Assembly (NCBI GenBank): GCA_015179025.1
Contig: WHUX01000136.1
Location: 1 to 64,000 of the forward strand
Length of the DNA stretch: 64,000 nucleotides
DNA from: Terfezia claveryi
Taxonomy: Eukaryota; Ascomycota; Pezizomycetes; Pezizales; Pezizaceae
Direction: 5' to 3'
Positions 23,866 to 36,890 of the stretch are shown piece after piece. The translations under genes were made by a program, and so were the position numbers. Under the pieces are notes generated by a model. The model saw only the letters and a list, made by a program, of their open reading frames with translations. It was not told the DNA's origin and did not search any database. Within the stretch, counting starts at the first letter, position 1. Each line of letters opens with the position of its first letter.

Positions 23866-26034
23866 ATATCGAGAGCGAGTTTGCTTATAGACTGTTGTCA
23901 CGGTAGGGCTTGGCCGTCTATAGAATTGTAAGATGCTGCAATTTATCACATTTCTTGCTACGTAGAGTTCTTAAGGAATATCACAAAAGATGGCGGTCGT
24001 TATTTTTTTTTTTCTCTTGGTGGTGTTGAGCGCTTTGTGTATGTTACATATCAGTGGTAGCTTAGACTTTGTAAGAGATTCTGCATGCAGAGTGTATGTT
24101 ACTCAGTATTGAACTATACCAACTACTTTTCCACCCAAGTGCCCATTATACCTTCTTTGACGCAACCTAGGAACGTGACATATTATTTTTAGCTTGGTGC
24201 AATCAGTGGAAAACAGCGTATGTGGAGACAAAACGTTGAAAGACACAGCATCGCACTAGGGAGTGATCAAGAATGGACGAGAGGATGATTCTTACCCTGA
24301 CACATTTTTGCAGCTTCATGAATTGCCCAAGACATTTATCTTTGTAGACGTTGTTATAGTCTGTCACTACACACTTCCCATACTCTGATGCCTACCCGGG
24401 GATTAAGAGCCATTACATTAGGATTGATTCCCAAACAGTAATGTGTGTATTGGAAAAGGTGGGCCTGGGAGAATGACAATTACAAACCTCGGTAGTACAC
24501 TTTCCCACTGCTTTTGCGAATTTCTCGATCGGCCGTATCCTTGGTGGTGGCATTGCGTATGTAGCAGCGTGAATGTATGTGTTGTACTGGGGGTTGGAGT
24601 TTGGGATATTCGTCTAGATCTTGATCTACTACAGTAGTGGGGGCTTGAATGTTTTGCAAAAGTATGTTGTAACCAGATTAGTCTGTTGTGTGCACTGGCC
24701 TGTTGTAGTCTGGTTGGCACCTGTTGTGCAAATGACACTAATATCTCCAAAGAGAGCCTAAAGCGGCATAAGGAGGCCAGGGGTTTATCTTGGACGAAGG
24801 TACTGGTACTCAAATGGCATGTTCTGATATGGCATATCCTCTTTGGGATTTGTGAGTGATCTATTGTCGTGCCCGAGGCGAGTGGTCAACATCAGCCCGC
24901 GGAAGTGGAATACTTCAATTAATCTCCGAGGACTTACATGCGTGCTTTAGATATCCATTTTATTGTCTGGGAGGACCCAAGTATGAGAACCACCAGAGAT
25001 AGCAACCTCTTTTGCAATTGTGGAATAATTGAACAGGTGAGTTGTGATGTGAGGATATTGAGTGATTGGTGCGAGAGAAGATGTACGCATATACATACGT
25101 CAGATTTACCCTCTGCTGGAGGCCTCAGACTGGTTAGGATTGAGATTTTGTTCTGAGCTGGATTTGAGGCCATCTGCCGCGCCAATAACAGCGCAAGTTC
25201 TGTAATATCCTTTTTACATGTACGTCATTTCTGTAGGTGCCTCACACCTAGTTATCGTAGCGTAATAATCACACATCAGTGGTGGTCAATAAGTTTCTGT
25301 AGAATCCTGTATATGTACGGGTTTTTTAGCGTAAGCCACGCACTAACCAAAATAACTGAAACATATTGACCGGCTTAAATGAATTTCCTGTAAGTGACAT
25401 GACGTAGATTCGAAGAACGGAAAAAGCTCAAGCTCTATATCAACTCGAAATTGATGCTGAAAATACCGTATGTGCCTATACATTGGCATCTTCATCAGAA
25501 GAGGAGAATATTATGAGAGGGATCTTGAGGACTTGTTTGATCTCCTTCAGGCCTATATACAAAACTATCCTAATACCGCATTTCTTTCTTTCTTCCGTAT
25601 GCATTGAGCCTCCTTCAATGATCGCTTCATATTTGTTGCTTTATCTGGCTTTTCCCATAGCTCCTCTTGTTATCTTCATCCAAGCGACCAAGCGCTCTGA
25701 CTCAGGTTTCGACCATGAGCTACAGGATCTACATAGGTCTGAAACTCTGTGACGCCCAAAGGCCGTCGGCCAATAAGCGCTATTGCCAAGATGCCAAGGT
25801 GTGACACAGAAAGTTCCGGGTTCTACAGACTCTTATTGACCACCACTATTATCCATACATTAAACGCATTATTATACCTACACATAGTCTCGATCCTAGG
25901 GAGGCCTACACATATACATGAGTCGGTACCAGTACCTCCAGACTACGTTTTAACGGTTGCAACGGTTGCAACGCAGCTTTTGGGTTTCGTTAGAGAACTT
26001 GAAAAAGTTTACTAACAAACAATTAAAAAATGGT

Positions 26035-26060
26035 CCCAGACCCTCTCTGGAGGGTCTGGG
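26035..26060. repeat. 10-bp perfect inverted repeat (hairpin)
   Basis: The arms CCCAGACCCT (26035-26044) and AGGGTCTGGG (26051-26060) surround a 6-base loop. The motif GGGCACGAGACTAG directly follows; part of it (CTGGGCACGAGAC) recurs near 63335. It could be a transposon end or a transcript hairpin. Confidence 0.7.
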
Positions 26061-26287
26061 CACGAGACTAGTGTTGTGTTGTATGTAGTTGGTTATAACA
26101 TCTAACATCTACCGTAACATGACCTTTAATTACTAACCTGCAACCACTCTAATTTGAGCTGCAAGTGCTCCAAATGAGCACAAGACTATTGTTGGATGTG
26201 AATTTCTTGGCGCCTGATTGGCCTGGATACCTGTGTTGACGATACAAGTCATTTCTGGTGCGAGACTAATCAAGTTGTAGTCTCGTG
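26061..26287. mobile_element. Possible 227-bp inverted-repeat element
   Basis: CACGAGACTA at 26061-26070 is matched by TAGTCTCGTG at 26278-26287. Only 10 bp pair perfectly and no clear target duplication is visible, so this is a weak candidate for a miniature transposon. Confidence 0.3.
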
Positions 26288-26462
26288 ACTAGTTCAGCTG
26301 AAGTGCCAAGACAGATATAATTTTTGCATATGCATCTGTCAACCACGCATTCCATACCACCTTCAGAATACCTGTGGCTTGATATTCATTACAGATCCGA
26401 CAAAAGTCAATAATCGTCCTGGATTGCCACCTTGAACATAGCCTGAGCGGGAAATAACAGCA

Positions 26463-27699
26463 ATGCCTCTCCACCTATTACCCAAGAAATCCTGGAGTGC
26501 GTCCGCTGAAGCCCCTTAATAGTGTCGCTGATCGTTACTAATTACTCAAGTTAGATGTTTATAATGCCGACAATATTGAACGTGTAAGGCGCGACGAGGA
26601 GATTGCACGAAAGAAGGAGGAAGAGGAGGAGACGAAGATGAAGCAGGAGGATGCGGACAGGAGAATGATGGAGTTGAGGAAGCGGGCATTAGAGCGACAA
26701 GATGGAACTGTTTCTTCAGTTGGAGGAGGAGAAGGAGGCGGGAAATTACTGACAGGTGGGGTCGACAGGGGCTCGGTTAGTGAGAAAAGCGCGATGGCGA
26801 GTGGGATTAAGGGAAATAAGGATGAGAGGCGGAATGCATTATATGCAACTGGGGGGCCCTATAGGAGTGGAAGTACCTTCCATATGCAGGAACTTCAGGG
26901 CTATAGAGAAGATTCCTTCATTACTCCTCAAGTTCACAGGTCTCTCACGGACAAATCAGGACATATCAATCTTTTCTCAGAGCACCCTTCTGGGTCCAGA
27001 AAACTCTCAAACTCAGAAAAACATTTGGAGCATGAGAAAGAAAAGGCGGAGAAAGAGGCTAGAATTGCGGAGCAATTCAACATGGCTCTAGGCAAATCAG
27101 CAGGGGAGCTACGGCCTTGGTATGTCAATGTGGATAAAGTTGGTGAGAAACAGGAGCGGAGGACCGAGAAACAAGGAGAAATTGAGAAGCGTAGAGATGA
27201 AAAATTCAAGAATATCAATGACCCCATGGCGGTGATGAGGAGGGGAGTGAGACAGCTGAAAGGAGTAGAAGAAGCAAGAAAGAGAATCGAGAGAGAAAGG
27301 AAATATGAACTGGAAAGGCTGAAGATGGAGAATGAAGAATTGGAGGGATTTTGTCTAAATGGACCACCGGCAGCACAAGATCACTCGTCACTGTTACAAC
27401 TGGATAGTTCCCGAAATGGCAGACTAGGAAAGGGCGGGAGGCGGAGAAGTAGGAGCAGAGACTATAGGCCGAGCAAACACAAACACCGGCAGAGTAGAAG
27501 AAGCCCTGAAAGCAGCTCGGACACAGCTAAGAACAGAAAACGACGGCATAAAGATAGGTGCTATTCAAGGGATAGGGACCAGAGGGGGGAGCGCAACCGG
27601 GGTCTTGACGGTAACGGAAAGAGTGGCTGTAAGCGTCACAGGAGTAGCGGAAATGACCGGAGAGGAAGTACGCAAGGTCGTGATAGGGAGTCAGGATAA
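26463..27699 (+). CDS. LENG1-like CIR_N-domain nuclear protein, RS-rich
   Basis: Two exons: 26463-26496 and 26555-27699, giving 392 residues (1179 nt, divisible by three). The intron is 58 nt. Joining restores the conserved start MPLHLLPKKSW...VYNADNIERVRRDEE, characteristic of the CIR_N domain in LENG1 homologues; neither exon alone shows it. The middle contains KSAGELRPWY and coiled-coil-like Lys/Glu-rich segments. The C-terminal ~120 residues are Arg/Ser-rich (RRRSRSRD, SRDRDQRGERN), as in splicing-linked proteins. Proteins of this family are nuclear and several CIR_N proteins associate with spliceosomes; a splicing role here is an inference. No close gene partner is seen. Confidence 0.82.
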
Positions 27700-30378
27700 A
27701 TGGGAGGGCTAGCGTGAAAGGGAAGGAGAATTACGGAGGAAGGAGGCTGGAGCATGGTAGTGGTTTGGGGTACAATTGAGGCACGTGCGGAGTAGTGAAA
27801 GATGCATTAACTGCCCGTTACGAATTATAGTATTAGAGTGCCGTGACGCTATGGGTCGTTGAGCGGATAATCCAGCCTTGTCTCCTGAATTATTGCACAG
27901 AGAATATTCGCTTTCAAGTTATTGAGCTGGGCAGCCGACTGATTAATGTATTGCCCTGTTGTCTTATCAGCGAAGTTGCTAATATACCATGAGTGGTAGA
28001 CTTATGCACAAGTTCCCCATTGCTTTTTATTTTATAGCACCTGTCGTCGTCCTAGCTTAGTCATCCTATGGTTTAGTCTGGTTGGCACCCATGGTTGCCT
28101 CGGTGGTCTACTTCGTGCAGCTTGGTCTAGGGCAGGCTCTGCTCGCGGAACATACAGTATGTCATCTTGCATGACGGGAAGGAAGTGCTGCTTTACTTAT
28201 AGGCAGCCGTAATTAGCAGGTGAGATCACAACCCTGTCACTCCACTGTCGTTTTATTTTTTATCCCGTTCCTTCACCTTGCAATAACTACTTATTGCCTT
28301 ATTGCAAAGTGGCAGCATATCCTTGTAACATGTGAGCTAGGCAAATATACATGATTTATGCATGAGCTTCACTCCCACTTCACCATTCTCGTCGCTGCAT
28401 ATGAAACACCCTAAGTTCATAGTACGATCGCATGCTCAACTCTCATGATCAACTGTCTGCAGTTATGATTACAAAGGATAGGGTGTTTTACTTGCGATCC
28501 TGACTGGCCAGGCAGAACTTATCGCTGTTAATATTACAAATTACAACTACTTAAGTTACCATATATTGGAATACGGCAAACCCAGCTTTCAGTTTCATAA
28601 CTAACTGTCCGTTGCTCTGCTTTATCAACGGTGGATCTCCAAGTCAACAAGCTTATTTAAACGATGAAGTACCCGAGAGTTCTAAATAATTCCTAGAATC
28701 TCCCCCTTGACTTCAGCTTGCAATGCCTGGATTTCGCTGATGAAGCCGCACTATGGCTAGACGGAGGCAATATGTCTTGGATCGTTCCTAATATCATCAT
28801 ATGAACGGGCTTGCTGATTACTGGGCATCATTAATAGTGCCAGCGTTTTATTTATTTACCAGACTACTCCGTACAGTTAGTTCTGTATTCCGTTGGTAAT
28901 TATACGGTGTCTTTGAGTCTGGCCTTGAGCAGAAGTTATAGAGAAGCTATACTGGAACGGCCCTCACAGATTCCACACGGAAACTGGCCAATCGACTACT
29001 TGCAAAGAAGTAAAGTTTTGATTTTTATTGTTGATTGCAAGGTACCAGATGTCACAAAGTAAGAAGTAGCAGGAGTCTCACCCAGGAATGCACTGTGCTT
29101 GCAATGACACACTACATTCCGTTTATCGAGAAATCCAATAGACATATCAAGTTAATGGCGGCCGTGGACTCCGTCGGATTGTGGTTTATGTATCCTGAAA
29201 GCAATATTAATTATGCAGATTGTCCTGCTATCAAAAATTGAGCAGGGCGTTTCAATACTCTGCGAAAATATACTCCCGTTTCACACACTTGTACTTTAGG
29301 AAAAATGAATATGTAGAGTACGTCTGAAGAGCGTCCGCCGCGTGGTGTCTTAGCTGTTCATGCTTGGTGCCTGCGCCCGTTGAGTGCCGTACCCATCCGC
29401 AACCCATATCATAGAAATTCACTGCCGGTGGTAGGGATTCCTACATACGCTTTAATAATTAGGTACTTAAGTACCCCCATATCTTGGTTGTATACACACA
29501 AACCTGGTTTAGCAGCGAGTTCTGGCAACAGCATTCGAAAAAAACAACGAGCCTTCCGACTCCCCAGGATCTGCCTGCGTCCGTTCTTCCAGCCCGGCGA
29601 GGAGGAAGAAGAAGCAGAAGAAGTGGCAAGGGGCACCAGGCTTGTTTAGAAGAGAAACGAAGAAGCCACTATCAACCTCTCCGCTCTCCTTTTTCCTGGA
29701 ACCGATTAAATCACCGGCCTAGGACAAAAGTAAAAACTCACTCGCAACCGTCTGTTTCGCCAGCTATCTGTGGTTTCTCGAAGGTCAGCACCCCATACTC
29801 TCACTTGACTGGAAAGGGCGCTGTTCTGTGTGCGTCACGAGTGTTTGTGTTTGTAACAAACACTGGCCTTCTCGACGGCCACCCCCCCCACCATCAGTGA
29901 ACTTCCGCCTTCCCCACTCCCATGAGCAAGGGAGCGATATTACCAAAGGAAACAATCGAGCCTTCACTCGCTGCTTAGGGGAGACAGCACTAGAGATATA
30001 TCTAGTTGTGTTGCCGGTATATGTGGGTGTGTGTGTATGTGTGTTTTGTGTGTGTGTTCTCTGAGTCGCAATCTTTCATCCTTGCTTCCAACCTATCCCC
30101 TCCCTTGCACCAAGCATTTCTCTTCGTAGAAAATCTAGCAGACTCTGTTTGCTCGGAGGTTCGCCCACTCTGGTCCCTCTGTTTACCTGGTGGAAAACTC
30201 GTTCCCTGCATCCGAAATATTTACCTTCGCAATTCACCAGAATCCCCAAACCCTCGTGCCGGTCAACGCATTGTCCTGAACTAGTTTCTTAAGTTGTTCT
30301 GTGTCAGTGGGGACGAAGCGTTCGGATTCTCATGTGTTCTCCACTCCCAACATAGCAACGCCACAGCTATCATCGAAA
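27700..30378. other. Intergenic region and kinase leader, no gene recognised
   Basis: About 2.7 kb without a convincing gene. One TAGTCTGGTTGGCA motif lies at 28074-28087. The last ~500 bp before the kinase start is pyrimidine-rich, contains a GT microsatellite at about 30020-30058 and several short upstream ATG frames. It is probably promoter and a long 5' leader; an upstream non-coding intron there cannot be excluded. Confidence 0.5.
30020..30058. repeat. GT-rich microsatellite
   Basis: An imperfect run of GT dinucleotides (for example GTGTGTGTATGTGTGTTTTG) within the presumed leader of the histidine kinase gene. Confidence 0.8.
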
Positions 30379-33300
30379 ATGCATCACCCGAGTGTGCCCT
30401 CACCAGCTTTAAATCCATCTTCAGTGGGAACCACAGACTCTGGAGCCCAAACCCGGCAAGGCCCTCAAGAAGGCCAGCTCGAAAAACTGAAAGAGGTATA
30501 TAATGCAACACTACGCACTGCATGTCTCTTTCTACTGGGCGCTTTTCACTTGGTTGGCTTCTATCTGATCACCTCTCTGACTGGGAAAATACAGGCTGTC
30601 AATGCTCATATAGGTTCCCAGCTCAAGGTTAGACCAAAAAGCAAGCTTGGTCAGGCAGAGACCATAACTGCGTCTCCTCCGGATATAGAGAATGGGGTTG
30701 TTGGTGGGGCTCTAAGTGGGAGTGAAGGTGGGCTTCGGACTGCGTCTGTCTCTAATTCCTACAAAAAAACAATTTCTATGACGGGATCATATTTCCCTCC
30801 AATGCTCACTCCACGCGGCGTTGGGCAGATACTCTCATCTTCAGCAGGAGGGCCACACGATAGAGCATTGCCTTCAGGAAGTGCCACACCTTCATCTTTT
30901 GCCTTTGTTCCAGTAGGAACCAACCCGACAACTCCCTACGAAAATCCGGACTTCCTTGCACCTAATATGTATGAATTGGCCTTGCGACTGCATTCTGAAC
31001 CGGGTATAGAGGCGTTTTGGAGCAATCTAGTAAAAATTTGTACTACCTGCTACAGGGCGGAAAGGGTGTCATTGGCAGTACCTACAGATTCTTCAGATCT
31101 GGAAAATACACCATGGGGCCAAAAGGCGACATATACCGTGGAGGAAGACGACGTTTTATCATTGACGTACATGGGGGAGGGAGGTGTAGTCGGGGATGTC
31201 GAGCCAGAGGAGAATGAAGAAGAGGAGAATGACGAACAGTCGGGAGTGCCAATTTCGGAGGGGCTTGGAGGAGAGAAGGGTGTAGGTGTTAACTTCTCGA
31301 CAATGGATGAACAGTATCAGCCTTTGCCAATAGAGGGGAACACGGACCAGCCATTTTCGCCCATAATCATTGGAATGGACCAGTATCAAGATGAGCAGTC
31401 AAATTCTGAATGGGTATCAGAGGGAGAGGTTGCATCGCCTATGGATTCACCCCGATCACCTATTGGACCAGGTATCAATGGACTGGGAGCGGCTATTGAT
31501 AAGGAGGACCTGCCGAAAGGCCGGGTATATTCAATATTACAGCCACTTTATTATGAAGCTGATGCACTGTTGGACAGCGCTGGTGTACTTCGGGTCCTGC
31601 AAAGAGGGAAAACCGTCGTATTATCGAGAGAATACCGAGATATTCAGAGCCAGCACCAGAGAGCACCCGAAATGGCGAAAAAAAATCCAAAGGACGGTCA
31701 ACGATACGCACCATGGTCGACAAGTTCATACCACCAGTCAACTCAGGATATGGGGACAAGGCGAGCAAATATGCACATCGACCTACCTCCTCCTCCGATA
31801 CCCAGTCATCCACCATCGGAGCCTCCGACGCCTTTGCCCTTTGTAAGCAGGGTTGCTCGGCGGAAAGGGAAGGGGCAGAGACCTAAACGAAATATACCAT
31901 CCAATGAACAATTCTATTCATCGATGCAACATCAGTTGCATCACTCTAGATCTCATTCCCCCTCACACTCACTATACGAAGAGTACGAGCAGTCTCTTAG
32001 TTCCCCCTGGTCACAATCACCGGCTCCTTCCCCTGCTATTAAGGCTGACCCACAAGAGAACCCTTTTTTCACGGCACCTCCGAATGTGGATGAAGATTGT
32101 TTTAATCCCACAGGATCAAGTCCAGATTATTCCGCACAAGAACCTGTCAATGCAATCGGCCTGGAGAGCGCATCGACTATTATCCACATACCACTAATTC
32201 ACCCCTCTCTGTCAAGGCTTTTCCGCCCCCATAAAGAGACAAATACGAAAAAGGCTACGCCCTCTCGGAAAGGAAAGTCAGTGAATAACGATGAAGGTCA
32301 TACTAATGGTACGATGGAACGGCCTACATCTAGTGAACGAAAGGCACCGATTGCCATTTTGTCAATGCTCTCTCCAGTTATCCCATACCCTTCAAACCTG
32401 ATTCATTCACTATCCCACTTTGCCCCTTTGGTGGCCACAGCTTTTGCACTTGCGCAAGCCCACGAGAATGTCCATGCGCAACTTATGAGTGTCAACCAGA
32501 AGAGAAAGTTGTTTAATTACTCACCTAGATCTCTCTCCATTAGCCGCAGTCGTGGCAGTGTTACCAGTCCGAGCAGTGCCAGCACATACTCAAGGTTGTC
32601 GACTTCAACATCTCGGGTTGCGAGTCCAAATACAGAACCAGGGCTCTATCAAGGACGTGGGGTTTCTGAACCTAAACATTCATCTGACAGTTATTTTACT
32701 GAGAAATCAAAATTATTAGCCAAGGATATCGTCCCTCCGAGCTCGAGCTTAAAAGGGTCGAATACGCAAAGAATTTCTTCTAATGAGGGCGAGGGCCATG
32801 AATGGCAGCAATTGCATAATGAAGGGGAAGAAAGCGCGAGCTCGGGAACCACTATTCGAGATAAACGAGTAGAGAAGGAGCAGAACGTTAAAGGGAAGGC
32901 TCCAATAGCTCGTGAATCAACTCTGGAGCTCGACCACATGTCAGAGGGGGCCGGATCATCAGTAGGGAGCTCACTGGCTTTAACCATAGAGATGTCAGGG
33001 GAAATCAAAAATGTTCGCCCACCTGGTGACTCTGCGCTGCCAAAACGCGGGTACATCGACAATCATCGGTCTTCACAAAAGCCCAAGCCACATTACAGAA
33101 GACATCAAAGCGAATACCTATCATCTGGCGGTGCAACTTACGGGGCGACATTTAGCGTTCTTCCCGAGCTCGGCTCAGTGAAACGGCGGATGACCCCACC
33201 AGACAACAACCTACTAAAGATGATTGTAGAGTGCTTACCGGTTCATGTTTTCATTGCAGCCCCTGATACCGGCAAGACCACCTGGGTAAATAATAAACTA

Positions 33301-36300
33301 CTTAATTATCAGGGTATGACTGCACAACAGTATTTCCGGGATCCATGGAGAGCATATCATCCCGAGGACAGACCAGAGTTCTGGCGATTGTGGAAACAAG
33401 CTGTTGAGTCTGGTGTATCATTCTCCCATCAACTTAGAATTGCTAATTTTGAAGGTGAGTATCGATGGTTCATGATTCGCGCGAACCCGTTGCGTGATGA
33501 TCTGGGCGCTGTTGTTCACTGGTTCGGAACGAATATGGATGTTCATGATCAACGGCTTGCGGAAATCAATGCAGCAAGGCAACAAGAGATGGCCGAATCA
33601 GAACACAAGTACCGGTCATTGGCAAACTCAAGTCCGCAGATAGTTTTCGCCTGTACTGCTAACGAGGGAATTACATTTGCTAATACCCAATGGGAGGCTT
33701 ACTCTGGACAAACACTAGAGCAGACTCTGAACCTCGGGTTCATGGAATTTGTGCATCCCCAGGATCGGAAAAAATGCTCACTCCCTGGTCTTAGCTTCAG
33801 AGGTAAGCAGTCCACGGATTTAGTCACCACAGGCACGGAGTGCCCTAAGTCGCCTGATGTCAGGTCACCTGGGTTGAGACCCAAAGAGAAAGGGAAATAT
33901 ACACTGAGAATGATTGAGGTTGCTGGTGAGGACGGTTCTGACGGCACATTTTCAGCCGAATTACGACTACGGCGCAAAGACAATGAGTATCGATGGCACT
34001 TAGTTCGTTGTGTGCGCGTCGAATCTAACTTTGGTACGGGTGAAGGGCAATGGTTTGGTACCTGCACGGACATTAATGACCACAAGCTATTAGAGCAAAA
34101 GTTGAAGGAAGCAAATGATGCTGCGCAAAAAACCATGGAATCAAAAACTCGTTTTCTTGCCAACATGAGTCACGAGATTCGCACCCCCCTCATTGGGATT
34201 TCAGGCATGGTGAATTTCTTGCTAGACACTACTCTCAGCGGAGATCAATTGGACTATTGTCACACCATCTCGCAAAGCTCGGAAGGCCTCTTGATGGTCA
34301 TCAATGATATCTTAGATCTCTCTAAAGTGGAGGCCGGGAAGATGCGCCTGAACACGTCTTGGTTTCGTATACATTCACTTATTGAGGATGCAAATGAGCT
34401 GTTGAGTACTATGGCTATCCAGAAGCAACTTGAGCTAAACTACATTGTCGAAGAAGATGTTCCACTTATCGTTGGAGGAGATAGAGTTAGGTTGCGACAG
34501 GTCCTACTGAATGTTATTGGGGTATGTTTTACACATTTACACTTTTCAAGCTTATCCAAGTGTCTGCTTCTAACAACACCATTAGAATGCTATTAAATTT
34601 ACGAATTCGGGCGAAGTCTTCTCGCGGTGTTCAGTCCGCAAGGATACCGCAGTTGGCGAGGAAGAGGTCATGCTTCAATTTGAGTGCCACGACACGGGCC
34701 CAGGTGAGCAGGGTGTTCTCTAATGTTAGGGCTGCTATTAAATCCAGTATAGGCTTTGACGAGAAAGAAGAGGAACTTATTTTTAAACCCTTCAGTCAGA
34801 TCGATGGCTCAAGTACTCGTGCACACGGAGGTAGTGGATTGGGTTTGGTTATTTCTCGTCAACTTGTCGAACTACACGGTGGGACCATGGGTGCAAAGAG
34901 TACTAAAGGGGAAGGATCGTAGGTTTCCCATCCCAGGCCCTTGAAGTATATTTCTAACTCGCAACAGAATATTTTACTTTTCAGCGAGGTTAAAAGTAAA
35001 TCCTAACCGCGAAGAGGCGAATACTGGGCCTGCTGAAGATATCGAGGATGATCATATCTTAGACAAGGGATTCACAGAAACATCTCCTACAAACCCCTCT
35101 GGCGGGGAATATGGCGATACAGATGTCTTGGGTGATGAAGCTGGCGAGGAAAACCCGGTTTATAGTGACTTTGTATCGACATCTGAGAGAATACATGGGC
35201 AGCCTTCACTTGGCAATTCACAGGTCGACAGTCATCCGCTATGGCACTCTCGGCCCCCAGAGATTCAAGATAAGGTAAAAACCTATATACCAACTGTGGG
35301 CAAGGGCCCTGAAGACTCTGCACCTGGTTCCCTCGCGAGAAAAGGATCCGGAGATTTTGTGAAAGCTGCACCTCCCGAATTCTCAATTCTAATTGTTTCG
35401 AAACATCCATGGAGTCTTCACTCCATCTCTCATCACATCCGGATGACTTTACCGAAAACTTCCCCACACCACATTGAGCTAGCTTCAACGTACGAGGAGT
35501 GCCTGGAACGGCTGAATGCAGAGCGCCCTGTCAAATTAACGCACATCGTTCTGAATCTACCTGACCAAGCAGAGGTTATTGCGCTGTTACGGCACATCCA
35601 TTCACTGAAGGACCATGCCTCAACTTCCTTACTTGTTCTAACTAATCCCCTCCCACGTGCATCGATAATTGAAGGAGCAGCTAAACAACTCGAGGATATG
35701 GGAGAAGGCAACAGGATTCAAATTATTAACAAGCCAATCAAGCCGTCTCGATTTGGATCCATTTTTGACCCAGACAAGGAGAGAGACGCAAGTACCGACC
35801 GCAACAGAGATAGCGCACAACAGGTTGTCGAAACTCAAAAACGGGTATTTACTGAGATGGAGAAAGATGTTGGAAATAAGGGACATAGGGTTTTGCTGGT
35901 GGAGGACAATCCAGTGAACCAAAAGGTATTTGGGTTATGTGTCGCATTTGAACTCACTTGTTAACTCCACTACACTAGGTTCTATTACGCTTCCTTTCAA
36001 GAGTGGGGCTTGAGGTGGAAACTGCGTCCGATGGTGAAGAATGCGTGAGCAAGGTTTTCAGCAATGGTTCCGGTCACTATGCATTGATCTTGGTGGGTTA
36101 CAAGTGACCGCATCTTCTCTTGTGATTACACTGACATTATTTCTAGTGTGATTTGCACATGCCACGCAAAGATGGCTTCCAGGCTTGTGCCGAAGTTCGG
36201 CAATGGGAGAAAGCGAGAAAATTACCACTTGTACCTATTATTGCTCTGTCTGCCAACGTCATGGAAGATGTTGTTCAGAAGTGTGCCGCATCCGGTTTTT

Positions 36301-36890
36301 CCAACTTTGTGGCAAAACCTGTCGACTTTGAAGAACTAAGCCGAGCAATCAAGGGGAACCTAGACCCAACGAGGGCCCACGTTCTTATGAGTCACCCAGC
36401 GATACCACCTATACAAATCGCGCTGGAATATCCACCGGTAACATTTCCACCCATACCATCCTTGGATCTAATGAGGTCTGGTCTGTTCACGGCCAAACAA
36501 CCTAAGGGCAGAGACGGTTCTGTGCGCACAGATACAGAGTCAACGCCGTCGGTTGTGCCGCCTGCGTCAGTGCCATCATTGCGATCTACCACAGCCCACA
36601 TGATAACGAGCCAACAGTCCACGGATGAGGATACTTCTGTCCACCATGTAGAACCGATATCACCTTCTATGTGTTCCACACCTGAACCATCTTATGGCAC
36701 ATCCACCCCGACACCATCATGTATGGCATCCATAGTGGCACCATCATTTGTAGAATCTAGCGTGGGTTCTACGCCGACGCCATTTTGGGATTCTACACCG
36801 GCATCATCATTCATGATGTTCACGCCGGAGTCCACACCTGCACCGTCATTCATGGAGTCTAAACCTCCCTCTCCAGCTCCCTCCATCTAA
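30379..36890 (+). CDS. Large hybrid histidine kinase (GAF-like, PAS, PAS, HK, REC)
   Basis: Six exons: 30379-34521, 34586-34703, 34753-34918, 34968-35925, 35979-36092 and 36147-36890, giving 6243 nt and 2080 residues. I chose ATG 30379; the frame stays open upstream only to a GTG. After one hydrophobic segment (CLFLLGAFHLVGFYLI, about residues 52-67) comes a GAF-like region that seems split by long Ser/Pro-rich sequence. Two PAS domains follow (about 945-1060 and 1077-1235), then the H-box HEIRTPL (His1265), an N-box (NAIKF) that begins exactly at exon 2, G-boxes DTGPG and GGSGLGL, and a receiver domain (LLVEDNPVNQK, phospho-Asp1835 in CDLHMP, lysine in VAKP). The tail has TPxPSF-type repeats. 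It should autophosphorylate and pass phosphate via its receiver to a histidine phosphotransfer protein. The fungal HK group is not assigned. Confidence 0.92.

Larger units (their letters stand above)
23866..26462. other. Intergenic region, no gene recognised
   Basis: About 2.6 kb with no convincing gene. Open frames such as 24418-24813 (minus) and 25483-25752 (plus) have no family signature. It holds two TAGTCTGGTTGGCA-type motifs at about 24671-24720, a perfect hairpin at 26035-26060 and a possible small inverted-repeat element at 26061-26287. Confidence 0.5.

Noticed and set aside
24418..24813. 131-codon minus-strand frame
   Set aside because: No domain, Ser/His/Arg-rich, lies in intergenic sequence that also holds the dispersed motif; likely chance.
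30301..30378. Histidine kinase start at the GTG at 30301
   Set aside because: Nuclear fungal genes start at ATG; the first in-frame ATG is 30379. An upstream spliced exon remains possible.
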